Positions 46,901 through 58,930 of a DNA stretch of 64,000 bases are shown here, piece after piece. Source of the stretch: Cyathus striatus (Eukaryota; Basidiomycota; Agaricomycetes; Agaricales; Nidulariaceae); assembly GCA_025738555.1 (NCBI GenBank), contig JAOVFP010000009.1, positions 2,790,001 to 2,854,000 on the forward strand, written 5' to 3'. The notes under the pieces are model-generated. The model saw nothing but the letters and a program-made list of their open reading frames with translations. It did no database searches and was not told the origin of the DNA. The translations under genes were made by a program, and so were the position numbers. Position 1 is the stretch's first letter; each line of letters opens with the position of its first letter.

Positions 46901-47944
46901 TAGATAGATATGTTCATTGGAAGGTTTGAAGGGCCAAGTTAACATTGTAACAGTTTTACCGGCGGTTAATACCCGTGAAATGGTGTGCATGAATGACAAA
47001 AGGTTAAAACTATTTTAGCATTGGTTGTTAATAGAAAAATGCGCACGGACCTAAGTTCCGAGATCAAATTCGCTAAAACTGATGAGGGCTGTGGGCACGC
47101 CTGGGCATGCGCCACGCTACTGATACCGCCACTCGTGACGCACTCAAAAGCTCAGACATGAGACAAAACTAGGGTACGGTTGGTTCTATCAGCCCAATTT
47201 GCAAAGGTTACGCTGTAATCCAGCCATCTGGACATGTCTGGATACAAATATAAGTGATATAATCTACATAAGTAATACTAGTAAGTAAAGACAATAATAG
47301 AAATGTAACGACATATGCTCACCTCAGCTCTCGCAATGTATAGCGATGACTGAGGAGAGCAAGTCTGATTGCTAAGCTATTTAAATACCTAGTATGATCG
47401 AAATTTTCTATACCGACTCAGTGGAATAATAATGGCAGCATTCCGCCGGCCGAATGAGCACGGCGCATCAATAGCGCATGGATTGCATAAGCAACCTTCG
47501 TGCTCCAATAACAAATTCGACTTTGCAGCCTTATCAGCGACGGCACGATTCCGATAAACTAAGTTGTAAAGTATTGGTAAAGTATGTGCATAAATATTAA
47601 AGATATCGATATCTTGACAATTGATGAACCTCGAAGAAACATCCCGGTGTCCGGTTTTCAAGATGGCGCATTGACGACTTGTCGAAATGAGCGCCGCAGG
47701 AGCGGAGAACAGAAATAAACCACCGGTGTGTTTGCCGGGTGTGCAGATGAGCGCCCGCTGTTCTCAAAATACCTCCTGCATGTGGTGTCCACCTGAGAAG
47801 TCGGAACGGGAACGACCAAGGATCAACGTTCAAGCTTCAAGACTGAATTGATCTTGTTCTGTATTACAATAGAATACAATCTCAAATGTACAGAGAACAT
47901 TGGCTCGAGAAATATGTACATAATCGAAATATCAAACGGAAAAT
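46901..47944. other. flank of the Helitron array, repeat-derived
   Basis: It starts with a TAGATAGATAGA microsatellite. At 47,050-47,095 it holds one arm of the dispersed repeat seen as a palindrome at 6,504. At 47,230-47,480 it matches 62,650-62,884, including a long hairpin (GCTCACCTCAG with CTGAGGAGAGC) and a TATA-like TATTTAAATA. Short open frames on the minus strand look like chance. Confidence 0.5.
47230..47480. repeat. dispersed repeat with hairpin, empty-site copy
   Basis: Homologous to 62,650-62,884. Here the sequence runs on through CATCAATAGC into GCATGG, whereas the other copy is interrupted at CATCAATAGC by the LTR at 62,885. Confidence 0.65.
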
Positions 47945-50655
47945 TACCTGAAATTTCCTCCAATGCCTATTACATGCGTATACTGACTCTGTGTATAGTC
48001 ATGTCACCCGTCCTTAGCTAATTGTATCAAATGTTAATACTTCACGGCTATAACATTTCCTAAACCAACTTCCATCCAGAAATAATATGTGCGAGTTAAT
48101 CGGATTGGTAAGACTGAGGCTCGAGATTAAGTATCCATGGACCTGAGTAAGGTAAACTGCATTCGCAAAAGCGCTAACCTATGATAGACTTCGAGTTATA
48201 CGTAAACAGCATAGGATATCAAACACAGCTTTTAAGTTGCGATTTAGAAGGAATAGCGAATAGTTACATCCGTGTATACAATTTTTCATAAAGATGATAG
48301 CTCAGTGGTTGAAGCAGATGATATAGAATGCATTTCAAGAACAAAGGCAATGTGCACTGGTCCATTTTAGACCATGGTGAGTGAGTGTGTTGCGATTATG
48401 TCGACATCGAAGCGTCTAATGAAGTTTACAAACATTTAGAGCTGGGTTTCATGATATATCATGTCACTATACTTGGGAGTAGGTAAAAAAACCTAATGAT
48501 CGGTGTCCCCAAGCAGGGGTGGAGCATCTCGATTCTTGCTGTAACTGTTAGAAACTTCAGTAGTATGCAGAATGGTGACCCCCACATGGAAGTACACCAT
48601 ATGGCACTGATAAAAAAGGCGTGATGATACTAATGTTTCGTATGGACTTCGGTAAACCGACTGTGCACTATACTAACTATACTGTATGCATTGTGTTACG
48701 CGCATGCTATTAATAACATACCGAGTCCGATACGTTAGACTAGCTTATCAAGCGTATAGCGCTCCGACGGCCCCATAACATCATATCGAGAATTGTAAAA
48801 CATGGAGCCAGAAGTACTATCTCCTTGCATATTTGCATATTTGCATAGTCCCAAATCTGTAAACATTACTACTAGCTTGCTAATACTGTACGTTTCAGAA
48901 ATCTTGCTAGGGATTCTGTTCTCTGCGGATTCCGCCCACATAGGCTAGGGCTGGTTAATATGATATATGGTGTACACATGGTGATGATGTATATACTTAG
49001 CAAATGTGATTCTACTTGCACGAATGTCGTACTGTGACACGTTGTGCACTCGAGGATGGTAACTTAAGTCATTTGCCTGGGCGACGTACGATGATGGTAC
49101 GTGCGGCACGCACTGGCTTATACATGTCTCCTCGTAATTTCAAACGCATCTAGTGTTGGAGTAGTGGAAAGTGATCTTGACCACTAGGCGTTTGATTCCT
49201 TCTGCCAAATACAATACAATTTACTAGCAGTTTCCACCTTTATTTCATTACTACTACAAGCATATTATCTTTAAGAGAAAATGTTTGACATTGAATGCTA
49301 AAGCCTCGATGAACGGAATGGTAATAGAGGGAGTTGGAACCAGTTATAGAGCTTACCACTACCTCATTGAAGTGATGCAATAAATTGGATTTGAACTAAA
49401 TGTATATTAACTGTACGCTGACTTAACCGTGTCGATTTTGTGGCTGTTGCATTTGAAGATTAACGTCGATAGTATTGCTTCTTCTGTTTGACTTGAGGGA
49501 AAATAAAATAATATCCATCTTTGTCTCGCGAATGCATTTATAAGGATAATCATCAGCTCGACACGTCGTGAGCGCAACTCAGACCGGGCACAATACCACT
49601 AATCCTTAATGTGATGAGAATAATGAGAAGCAATGAGTGTAAACGTGTTATGCGCGAGTAGTATTCCCTAGTCATGGACTTTCGGAAGAGAATAAATTGA
49701 AAGGTGCCATGGGTATGTTTCTTACTCTAGTCATTTCTTCATTAGATTTAATTATCATGAATAAAACATAAAGTGTACTAAATCTAGCAGTACGTGTATC
49801 AAGAGGAAATCAAAATTCCTATGTCAATGTTATTGACACAAATTATCGAGAATACCACTATCCTATTAATGCACTTGTAAGCTCATTCAAGATACACACC
49901 ATCTATAATTCAATATATTTTGTAAGTACTACAATGAAAAGTGAAAAGTTGAACGGAAGAGGAATGCTCTTAAATGGTATTACAAGGGAATTGCGCCCCC
50001 AGCGGCTGTTAACATGGTTGCACCCCAAATGGAAACAACCGACGTCGCCGTTACCCTACTAGGGTCTAATTTTACATTGAAAAAGCGAGTGGATATCTAT
50101 GTGCCTGTTACAATGATACTTGAAAGTTGTAAGAGCGATATATGTTGTGTCGTGTGCTGTCCTAGCAATATCACCACAATAAAAAGACGACAACCAACTC
50201 CATGATTTAAGAGGCAATCGAACCCATCGAACCCAAGGCAGCTCTTAATGATGTCGACAACCTAGGTTACCACTACCCCATTAAATTTATAGGAATAAAA
50301 GACATTACATTCATTTTGTATCCAATTTTACGATATAACCTATGTAACCTGAGACTGTATAATGTATATGTTTCACCGTTTGGTTCAAAAATTAGAAACT
50401 CTCGGAGAACCGGGTCAGTGTATCAAGACGGAACTGAACCCTGGCAGGTCAAGAGTAACTTTAATTTATTTCTGACAACTACAAAGTTACCACTACCTCA
50501 ATAATGCTCTATGTTGCAATCACAGCACGCATGAATATTAAATTACTAGTCATACGAGGACGCATTTTCTAAAATGTACATACTACTTGGTACAAATGTT
50601 ACTCTCATATTTCAGATAAAAATTAGAGGAATACACAATACAGAGACAAATTATT

Positions 50656-50744
50656 GCATTAAGAGGGAAACACACCCCCAGCGAGTTGAAACTACCTTAT
50701 AGTTTCTGGATAGTAGTTATAAATTACAACTGCCCTATTAATGC
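50656..50744 (-). pseudogene. degenerate tRNA-like unit
   Basis: Paralogue of 11,136-11,236, with acceptor ends GCATTAA and TTAATGC that pair, and a weakened B box. Confidence 0.35.
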
Positions 50745-50889
50745 ATCAATTCCACCTCGAAGTTGGTAATGCATCTCATGAATCCCTTAATACTTAACAA
50801 TGTCACGAAGTATTTGAGAAGAGTACAATCTCACTTCACCACTACCCAATCAATGCACTACTTAGTTAAAAAACGCGGACATGATCCAT

Positions 50890-50988
50890 GCATCAAGAAG
50901 GAATCGAACCCCCGGCGGGTCGAAATTAATAGTCTTGGATGACATAATTTCTTGGCAACGACTCAGGTTACCACTACCCCATTAATGC
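50890..50988 (-). tRNA. intron-containing tRNA-like gene, paralogue of 11,421
   Basis: 99 nt on the minus strand with D-arm GGGGTAGTGGTAACC, B box GGTTCGATTCC and an anticodon loop enlarged by about 29 nt. The acceptor pairs with one G-T, and the anticodon stem has one mismatch (AGTCG/CGACC). A T6 run 17 nt downstream (50,868-50,873) could stop RNA polymerase III. Possibly a pseudogene. Confidence 0.4.
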
Positions 50989-52896
50989 ACACTTAGAATT
51001 GGTAAGTAGCACACCTTAAATGGTACACAGAGCGACGAGTTTTTGGCTTAAGACCAACCAACGACGAAGCCGTCTCAGGGAAATCGCGAATTCTCCCTGT
51101 TTCACTGGTGGTTAAGGTCCGCTGAGACTATCTGAGAGGCGACTTCGCGAGATTCGAGATTGGAATTGTGCGTCTCTCCATTCGTCTTTCTCGTTGTTCG
51201 GTCACTAACGCGACCCAGGTAGATCCAAAACATGAATGACCTCCTGAATATCATAGCTCGAGCTGTGCCCACTCCCTCACGCAATTACTGCATACACCAA
51301 AGATACGCCGAAGCATTGTGCTCATACCATTTTGATTATGCTGCGAGTATGCACAAAGGATGGTCAAGTCGATTATGTATAGAAGGCTGTCAGTGCGTAC
51401 AATCTCCCCCTGGTCTTGTTCTTTTTACCTATTCGTTTCATTTCGTCTTTGTCCCTCGTCTTCCTCAACTTCACTCTCAGTTTGAAATTTTGAAATCTTA
51501 TATGATTCCTTCTCCTTATCCAGTTCCCTCCCCTTCCCACCATCCCACCCTGTCCATTCCCCTCTACCATCCTCCATCCTTCTCTCCCTCCTCCCTCTCT
51601 ACCTGCCATCTCTTTACCCTGTCTTCGTTCACCTTACACAAGCTTACACTGATGCATAGCCACAGATTCAAAATGAAAATAACAACCATCCACCCCCTAC
51701 ACTCCTAACATTCCACGAATTTGACACCCTCTCCCGCACTCACTGCTTGAATCCGTAGTCAGATACAAACAGTGCACGCAGCTCGTTACATGCATCTCGT
51801 CCTCGAACACCCGTCCCTCAGATCACTTATCTCACTTCACAGATGAAGCAAGACTGCTTGCCAACTTGAACTGTGCAGGCCAACGCATCGAACGCACACG
51901 TTACATCCGTAACGAGGTTATTTTCCCTCTCTCAGGCTTGCACGCTGACGTAGGAGGTGTGTTGATGATATCAATGCTGGTTGGCTGGATGGTTGGGTGA
52001 TACGCTAGGGAAAGTCAGGTATGCCGCTTTCTCTTCATCATGTGCGCTTCTAACGTCTTTCCCTTCCGCCCCAGCCTTATCGCTGCTTTTGCGGTTGCGT
52101 CTACCCGTTTTTATTTCTACAATGCTCCAGAAGGGTTCGGGAGCGGTGTTGAGGGGTATAAGGTTCCTGAGTTATTGAGTCCACAAGCTTCATCTATAGC
52201 TCTAGGCTGATGCTATATTTAAAATCAACTTCTATTGGGAATGCCACAAAGTCACCGAGTAGAAATTTAACGAGAATAGCTGGGTTGACTCAACGTATAA
52301 TATACCACGGATTGTGTTGGGATACTACCATATAAACTGATCATTCCGCGTACACACCCAGAATTAAAGGGAACTTTTTTGTGCCCTCTGTTTACCAAAT
52401 GTTTATGATGGTCTTCAGCTGGTGCTGATTGCAGTTACCATCGTAAGTTAATTCTACATGTCTGAACGATCGAAACAATATTTTGCGTGTGTATACACCA
52501 TCATCATGTGCATTGTAAGTGTATGTCGCAAGGAGTTCCAAGGACTGACAAGGACAAATGTCATAAGGTTGCTGATAGTCATTTGCCTAAGCTAAATACA
52601 ATAATAGTGTAGAATAATTACGTGCGGCATGCAGAACCTATACACATTTCTTTGCAATTTTCAAATGCATCTAGTAGTGGAGTGGTGAGTTATCTCAACC
52701 ACCATGCATTCAACTCCTTCTGAATGCAATGTAAGTTTACGATATCCTGTGGCTTTGTTTTATTATTACTACAGGTTTATTATCTTTAGTAAAGAAAATC
52801 ATTCCATGGTATTGAACATTTGAACATGGAATATTGTGTACCGAATATTTGCAATACGTGTAAAAAATATTGCTATGGATGATCTTAGGAGTGAAA

Positions 52897-52985
52897 TGGC
52901 AGCAGAGGGAGATTGAATCCCTGTAAGATATAGCTCATTCCAGCAGCCAGTTAAAGAGCCTACCATTACCTCATTGAAGCGATGC
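52897..52985 (-). pseudogene. degenerate tRNA-like unit interrupted by LTR at its edge
   Basis: The minus strand has an A-box-like GAGGTAATGGTAGGCTC and an intact 5-bp T-stem AGGGA/TCCCT with loop TTCAATC. The acceptor ends no longer pair. Confidence 0.35.
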
Positions 52986-53794
52986 TGAAGAGGAAAATGG
53001 TGGGTTGAAGGATCCTAATCAAAGGAATGCGAGCCGCTGGCACGTCCGTCCAGCGTTAAGGTCCTAAGGCTGGCAAAGGGAGGGAGTTAGCGACGTAAAT
53101 GAGAAGTATGACGACGCAACAAGAGTCAGAACTTCGAGACGAAGTTCTTGAGTGTTTCTGAGTGAGTGAACTTGCTGTAAGAGCCGAGAGCCAGAGAAGA
53201 CGATGGAGAACGATAGAGACGACAAAGAGACACAAAAAGAGGGGCTGAGAGCGAGCTCGAACGATGGGGTGAAGTTCACTGAATTTATAAAGAGGTAGAT
53301 ACACGGTTTATATAAGAAAAATGGTAGAAAATTGTACCTAAAAGAGCGGATAAAATTTCCTAAGGCCAAGAGTGTTCAGAGATTAGGCGAGTGTTTCAAG
53401 GAGAGCTAGCAGGGAGGTTTGTATATAAAATGTGAAGAGAGAGAATGTGATATGAGTAGAAGTTGGAAATATAGCGATGGTGAGTAGGAAAGATAGGATG
53501 TTGAGATCCTGATGTTGAGATCTCTGGTTTGTGGGCGAGTTCCGCTGTCCCTAACTTCACTTGTCCATATCCGAACGCTTGTGTCGCCAATTAGCGTGAT
53601 ATCTCGTCCAGCATTGGGGGAATCCGGTCTGATTTCGAGAGCGTCGGGGGGCATTGTGCAGACGGAGGTGAAGGGGAGTTGGCGACGTGTACGTGTTCGA
53701 GCTTCAATTACGTTGTAGATCACGTGACTTGGACGCGTCTACAGAACTCGCTAATACGTTGATTTCATCATGCAGGTGGAACGCCTGCTCTACA
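52986..53794. mobile_element. solo LTR, 809 bp
   Basis: It starts TGAAGAGG and ends CTCTACA, flanked by ATGC (52,982-52,985 and 53,795-53,798). The paralogous segments at 9,860 and 49,370 read GATGCAATAAATTGG without the insert. A 105-codon minus-strand frame (53,406-53,723) with a protein-like start (MPPDALEIRPDSPNAGRDIT) lies inside; its function is unknown. The insert is richer in CpG than its surroundings. Confidence 0.75.
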
Positions 53795-53985
53795 ATGCAA
53801 TAAATTGGATCTAAATTGAGTATATTAATGGTACACTAGCGCAGTGCACTCCAAATATCACTCCATCTCTAGGAAATGACTGAACATGTGTCGCAAGAAA
53901 GGGAGTAATAACAATCCTTCAACTACAATTTCTTTCAACAATTAAGGTATGTACGATACAGATCAAAATCGATCACATGACTACA

Positions 53986-56049
53986 GCGTGACATTTCGAC
54001 GAGATTTGGCAGGGGAGTCTACGAAAAACTTAATCACATCTATAAATTGCATATATTTAAAATTCTATTTGCAGAGTTTCTTTTATATTTACAATATCTA
54101 CAACATTGTGCAAACAGATTTGTATTACGTTGTCTGTATGGACTGCCATTAGATTTTTGAAATTTATAGCCCCTAATGATGTATGTACAAATATGGAAAG
54201 TGCGCCAAGCACTTTAAACACGTCACGTTGTGTTGCCAGCCATCCTCACAGCAAACTCGAAATCCAGCTCTTGAGCCTCCACACATCCGTACTTCCTAGA
54301 TTCTTAACATGCCTAAACGAAAGAAAGGTCCTATTAAGAATCTAGGAAGTTGAGCTGGGTTTAAAAAGAGAAGACAAGAACCTGTGAACAACGAGAATGT
54401 ATAGTATTCAGGGCACCGTACAATACCTGAAAATATCCTTATTGAGTTTGACAAGGAGCTTCGTGCACTTGCCACACCATAATTCAGTTCTCACTATATT
54501 AAACACATAGACTATTAATGCATATGATACTTATAACTGTAGCTATATTCCTATTTTACAACCATGTACAAATATTACTTACATATAGATACTTATTTTT
54601 AATCGTTGCTTTGCTTCAGGTGGACACTTCGAAGCTTAAGAGTACCTGGGAACTCATACATCACAAATGTCACAAATCATGTGATGGGTATGGCTCTGTA
54701 CCATACATACCTTATACAGTATATAAATATCATTGTAAGTGATTACAATGACCTACGACAGATGAGCATATTGTACCATTGACCTTTGAGAGAACATAGG
54801 AATCACACTGGTCCATTTAGTCTGAAGTGCCTGTGATGATTTTACAATGGTGTGAGTCTGTGACATGCCGAATTAAAAATCATAACCTGGGAGCATTAGA
54901 AACTATAAAGACTCAATATATCTATTTACCATGAACTTGTGTTCTATATATTACTCTATCATATTGAACATGCTATTCAAGACAAAACTTGCACACAACC
55001 TGTTAAAAGGTACTTCTCCTTCTTTCTCTCAGCTGATGCTGCAAAATTTACTCAGGGGAAAGGCAAACATCTTTGCATGCAACCCGTGAGTCGTGACACT
55101 CCCTCTTTTGCAGCTCTATCAAATCCTGCCCGCAGTTCCCCTAGTATTTCCTTTGATTTCCCAGAAATTTGTATACAATGGAAATGAAAGAAAATGTTTC
55201 CATCGAGAACTTTTTGAAAAGAATGAATGTTTCTAAAGTGGTCCAGGTCATTGAAGATAAAGATATTAAGGGATGCAATGACTTCATAGGTTTGCTGGCC
55301 ACTAACTAATACTTTGTTCTATTTAAGATTTGCTTGCATTTATCATGATTATTGTAGCACACTTAGATTACGATACATGGCAAGCTGTTAGTGAAAGTCC
55401 TGAAGCAAAACAGGTTACAAAAAATGTTTATGTAACATTGGCTAGTAGCAGCCATATATCACTTTGTTCAGAAACATTGTTCCATTAAACGGATTTGATG
55501 CATAAGTGGCTGACAGGATAACTGAAGGTGAGCACAGTATGGATTGTGTTGTACACATTGCTGCAATGTGTATAAGTAGCTAACAAAGCATGCCTGGTGT
55601 TTGTAGTTGTGTAATAACTTACATTGTCAGCACCTACCTATAACCCAGACAATAGTGAATTGGATCAGGGCAAATATGGTACAACCTAATTTTTCACACC
55701 TTCCAAAAAAGGCTATTTTGTGCATCAGGGTGAGAACAATATTCTGAATATGCTAAAATCTGTACAATGATCCAATTTACCCTTGTCTGAGGTGCTAGTA
55801 ACCTTGCCTACAGTCTACCATAACTGCACCTCAAACCGTGGCTTGCCTTCTTGAGGCCAGCCCATGCATCCCTTTGTGCCTTACCTCATGCTCCAACCCC
55901 GCAGAGCTTGCTCAGGGCCCCAATCCACCCACCACTGCCATGAACAACAACAATGCACATAGGCTAACAACCCGCTATGCAACAGCCCTCCAAACCCCCA
56001 CCCAAGAAACATGATTTCCCCACCTCAGAGAGAAACTTAAACATATGAA
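53986..56049. other. interval with possible exon remnants only
   Basis: An extended hairpin lies at 54,264-54,359. At 55,183-55,290 a 43-codon frame (ENFLKRMNVSKVVQVIEDKD) followed after a plausible intron by LDYDTWQAVSESPEAKQV (near 55,365) resembles exons of a small domain, but I cannot name it. The rest shows no gene. Confidence 0.3.
54264..54359. repeat. hairpin with 17-bp perfect stem
   Basis: Arms 54,291-54,307 (ACTTCCTAGATTCTTAA) and 54,334-54,350 are perfect reverse complements with a 26-nt loop. Outside them CCAGCTC (54,264) pairs with GAGCTGG (54,353), leaving a one-sided 20-nt bulge. Confidence 0.85.
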
Positions 56050-56959
56050 GAGTGTATTCCTGACTGAGAGCCACAAGCATGCATGAAGGACAGTCCAGTG
56101 AATTATATGTAGAGAGTCTGAGAGTGATGGGGCTTTATATGTGTGTTTTCCCTTTCTTTCATGTTCTTTTACCATTTTATCGTATCTCATCTACTGTCCC
56201 CTCCTTCACCCTCCATTTCCTCTTCACATATGATTTCTTCTCTTTATCTCTTCTATCCTGGTTCCCATCCCTTGTCACTCTTCACCCTCCCATCTTTCCC
56301 CTTATCCAAAAACACATACAAATGCCTACCCATAGGTACAAATGACGACATCAACACCCTGCACATCCAACCTATTCGACACCTTCACACATGCTCGTTT
56401 GAATCTGCAGACATAGAAACATGCCTGTGCATGCAGCTCTCTCAGTTTCCAACCAAATTTAATACTGCATCCGATCTACTGAATCTCCTTTAGAGATAAA
56501 TTACACCAAATATACTATCATGGTAGCGACTCAGAATGCGCAGGCTCAAAGTCTACAGAACTGCTGTACAAGCCTACCAATGTTAGTCTCCTTCCATGAA
56601 CTTATACAATGACATTGATGTGGAACTGTGTTAGAGATGATGTCATTGTTGGTTGGGTGATGTACACTAGGGTTGTTCAGGTATATTGCTTTTTATTCAC
56701 TGTGTGCTATTCATAATATTAGTCTTTCTCTTCCATCCTAGCCTCATTGTCACTCATGTGGCTGTGTCTATGCATGCTGATGAACCCATTGTAAAAAGAC
56801 CAGGAAGTCTACTTGTACTTTGTGTTCTTTATGCTAAAGTTCCCCATGCTATTAATAAATACACTATTTCCCCTGGACTCCTAATAATAAAAGTTTACAC
56901 ATGCTCCATCTCACTGGTCTTTATATGACATTGCAAAAAAAACTCGAGACGACATAATT

Positions 56960-57010
56960 GCATTAAGAGGGAATTAAACCCCCAGGGGGTTGAAACTAAT
57001 TGCAAGTCTA
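56960..57010 (-). pseudogene. partial tRNA-like unit
   Basis: Only the T-arm and 3' acceptor side remain (plus strand GCATTAAGAGGGAATTAAAC). Confidence 0.35.
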
Positions 57011-57069
57011 TACTTGAGAATGGTAAGTGATATACTTAATTAAAAAACAGCTTTTTAACTGTGCTTATT

Positions 57070-57167
57070 GCATTAAGTGGGAATTGAACCCCTGGCAGGC
57101 TGATATTAAATGGTTTAATATTGAACAAGAATGGCAATGACACAGGTTACCACTACCACATTAATGC
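57070..57167 (-). tRNA. intron-containing tRNA-like gene, diverged
   Basis: 98 nt on the minus strand with perfect 7-bp acceptor GCATTAA/TTAATGC, D-arm TGGTAGTGGTAACC and T-arm loop TTCAATT. The anticodon region again contains TTGCC followed by an about 29-nt insert, but the anticodon stem is mostly mispaired. A T6 run lies about 22 nt downstream. Probably a pseudogene. Confidence 0.3.
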
Positions 57168-57195
57168 ACATGAAATTAGTTGTATTGATGCTATT

Positions 57196-57405
57196 ATTAG
57201 GGGGGGTCAGAGTGGACGGATTCAGCCTTCAATTCTGACTTTGATTCTGGCAGCCAGAATCGTGGGAGAATCGCGGATCCAACTTTTTGCACAAAGCAAC
57301 TTTTTAGCTGCTTTGCACATGGATTCCGATCCACTGGTTCAGCTTCAGTTAACCCAAAGTTAACTACCAGTCAATTACTAGGGGGGGTCAGAGTAGACCG
57401 ATTCT
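57196..57405. repeat. pair of about 27-bp direct repeats 180 bp apart
   Basis: TAGGGGGGGTCAGAGTGGAC at 57,198 recurs with small changes at 57,379. Between them lies a GATTCTGG/CCAGAATC hairpin (57,243-57,261). This could be the edge of a small transposon. Confidence 0.5.
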
Positions 57406-57419
57406 AAATGGGCCGTCAA

Positions 57420-58222
57420 CTTTTCGAGTTACCGGTAACTTGAATGGAACTCAACTGGAACTCAACTAGAACTCAACTTTGGAACTTACCTGTAACTTGA
57501 AAAATATAAATTGTATGGTATATGACAGACATTCCAACACTGCTATGGATTGCTAGATTAATGCTTACTCACTATTGCGCCTCTGCACTCTGTATTTCCC
57601 ATGCCCCTGAATGTCAATCATTAATTTAATCTGTCCATCAAATTGATCAATGAGTGCTGCATATTGTTTTCCACAGTGCATTTGATTGTGTTCATGTGCC
57701 TCATCATTGTCATAAACAGTGAGCACCCATTATTTCATTTCTGGTCAAGTTCTTGGGTGATTCCTCTCAATTTTTTTGTGAATATGAATGTATATTAAAT
57801 GCTTTGACATTACAGCTAAACTACCTATGAAATAGTATGAATAGCTGAAATTATTATTATTCATGTAATATTTTCTGTAAGAACAGTACACAACATTTAT
57901 ACAACTAAGATGTTATATTACATACAAAATAAATAACTCCACTTTGTACAAAAAAAATCACAGGAAAAACCGAAAAACTGAGAGAAGAATGCACAAAACA
58001 TGTGCTCACTATTGAGCACAATGATGAAAGAAGTGCAACACAATCACCATCAATCATCAGAAGTGAGTGAAATGATCGGGGATTTGATGGATGATATGAT
58101 GGCACTATTTTTACACATCCACAGCGGCAGGGGTGGGTGTGGGAAACAATGAGCTAAGGGATCACAACAGTGGTGGGTGCAATCATAAAGTATGGGTTTT
58201 TTATTATGGAACTTGAGGCATA
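57420..58222. other. ACTCAACT-type degenerate repeat and gene-free AT-rich DNA
   Basis: 57,430-57,500 has repeated GGAACTCAACT-like words, the same family as 62,260-62,600. These two tracts flank the giant inverted repeat on both sides. No gene is seen between 57,500 and 58,222. Confidence 0.5.
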
Positions 58223-58337
58223 AGTGTCAGCTAATTTGATCATTGAGTAGCAGGGATATATGATTGTGGCAATTGCAGAAGCCAGGTGCTTATATGATTG
58301 TCTTTTTGTATGCATATTTGGAATTCTACTTACTTCA

Positions 58338-58930
58338 GGTGATCATAAACAATCATTAATTTGTTTTAATTGAATATTACTATTGTATGTATGTATTAGA
58401 TGATCATAAACAATCAATGACTGGTTCTAATTGATTATTACTATTGTATGTATATAATGGATGATCATAAACAATCATTGATTTGTTTTAATTGAATACT
58501 ACTATTGTATGTGTCTTTTAGGTGATCATAAACAATCATTGATTTGTTTTAATTGAATATTACTATTGTATGTGTCTTTTAGGTGATCATAAACAATCAT
58601 TGATTTGTTTTAATTGAATATTACTATTGTATGTGTCTTTTAGGTGATCATAAACAATCATTGATTTGTTTTAATTGAATATTGCTATTGTATGTATCTT
58701 TTAGGTGATCATAAACAATCAATGACTGGTTCTAATTGAATATTACTATTGTATGTATCTTTTAGGTGATCATAAACAATCATTCATCCATTCTAATTGA
58801 ATATTACTATTGTATGTATATATTGAATAATCATAAACAATCATTGATTTGTTTTAATTGAATATTACTAATGTATGTATCCTTTAGGTGATCATAAGCA
58901 ATCATTGGTTGATACTAATTGGATATTACT
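58338..58930 (+). repeat. 61-bp tandem array, about 10 units
   Basis: Units begin with GTGATCATAAACAATCATTG and continue with an AT-rich tail ending in TATTACTATTGTATGT and a TCTTTTAG-like piece. Some units differ by a few bases. Confidence 0.95.

Larger units (their letters stand above)
47945..52322. repeat. large non-coding repeat, copy 2
   Basis: Direct-orientation paralogue of 7,530-13,023 without the solo LTR. The match ends at the shared GATTGTGTTGGGAT (13,023 and 52,322). The tRNA-like units are retained in order. The two copies together bracket the Helitron array at roughly 35-40 kb spacing. Confidence 0.85.
52440..53985. repeat. large non-coding repeat, partial third copy (first part)
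   Basis: Outside the LTR insert, this aligns in order with about 9,440-9,925 (TACGTGCGGCATGCA, TTTCAAATGCATCTAGTA, TATTATCTTTAG, CATTGAAGCGATGC). It is more diverged and more CpG-poor than copies 1 and 2. Confidence 0.65.
56050..57180. repeat. large non-coding repeat, partial third copy (second part)
   Basis: It aligns in order with about 12,055-12,870, including the pyrimidine-rich tract and GGTTGGGTGATACGCTAGGG (here GGTTGGGTGATGTACACTAG), and ends with two tRNA-like units. It is strongly CpG-depleted compared with copy 1. Confidence 0.65.

Noticed and set aside
46885..46915. An eighth Helitron junction at 46,900
   Set aside because: The 5' terminus is present, but no 3' module follows; the next bases are a TAGA microsatellite, so this is the outer border.
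47389..47833. Genes in the minus-strand frames at 47.4-47.8 kb
   Set aside because: The sequence is part of a dispersed repeat also present at 62.65-62.88 kb, where the frames are not kept.
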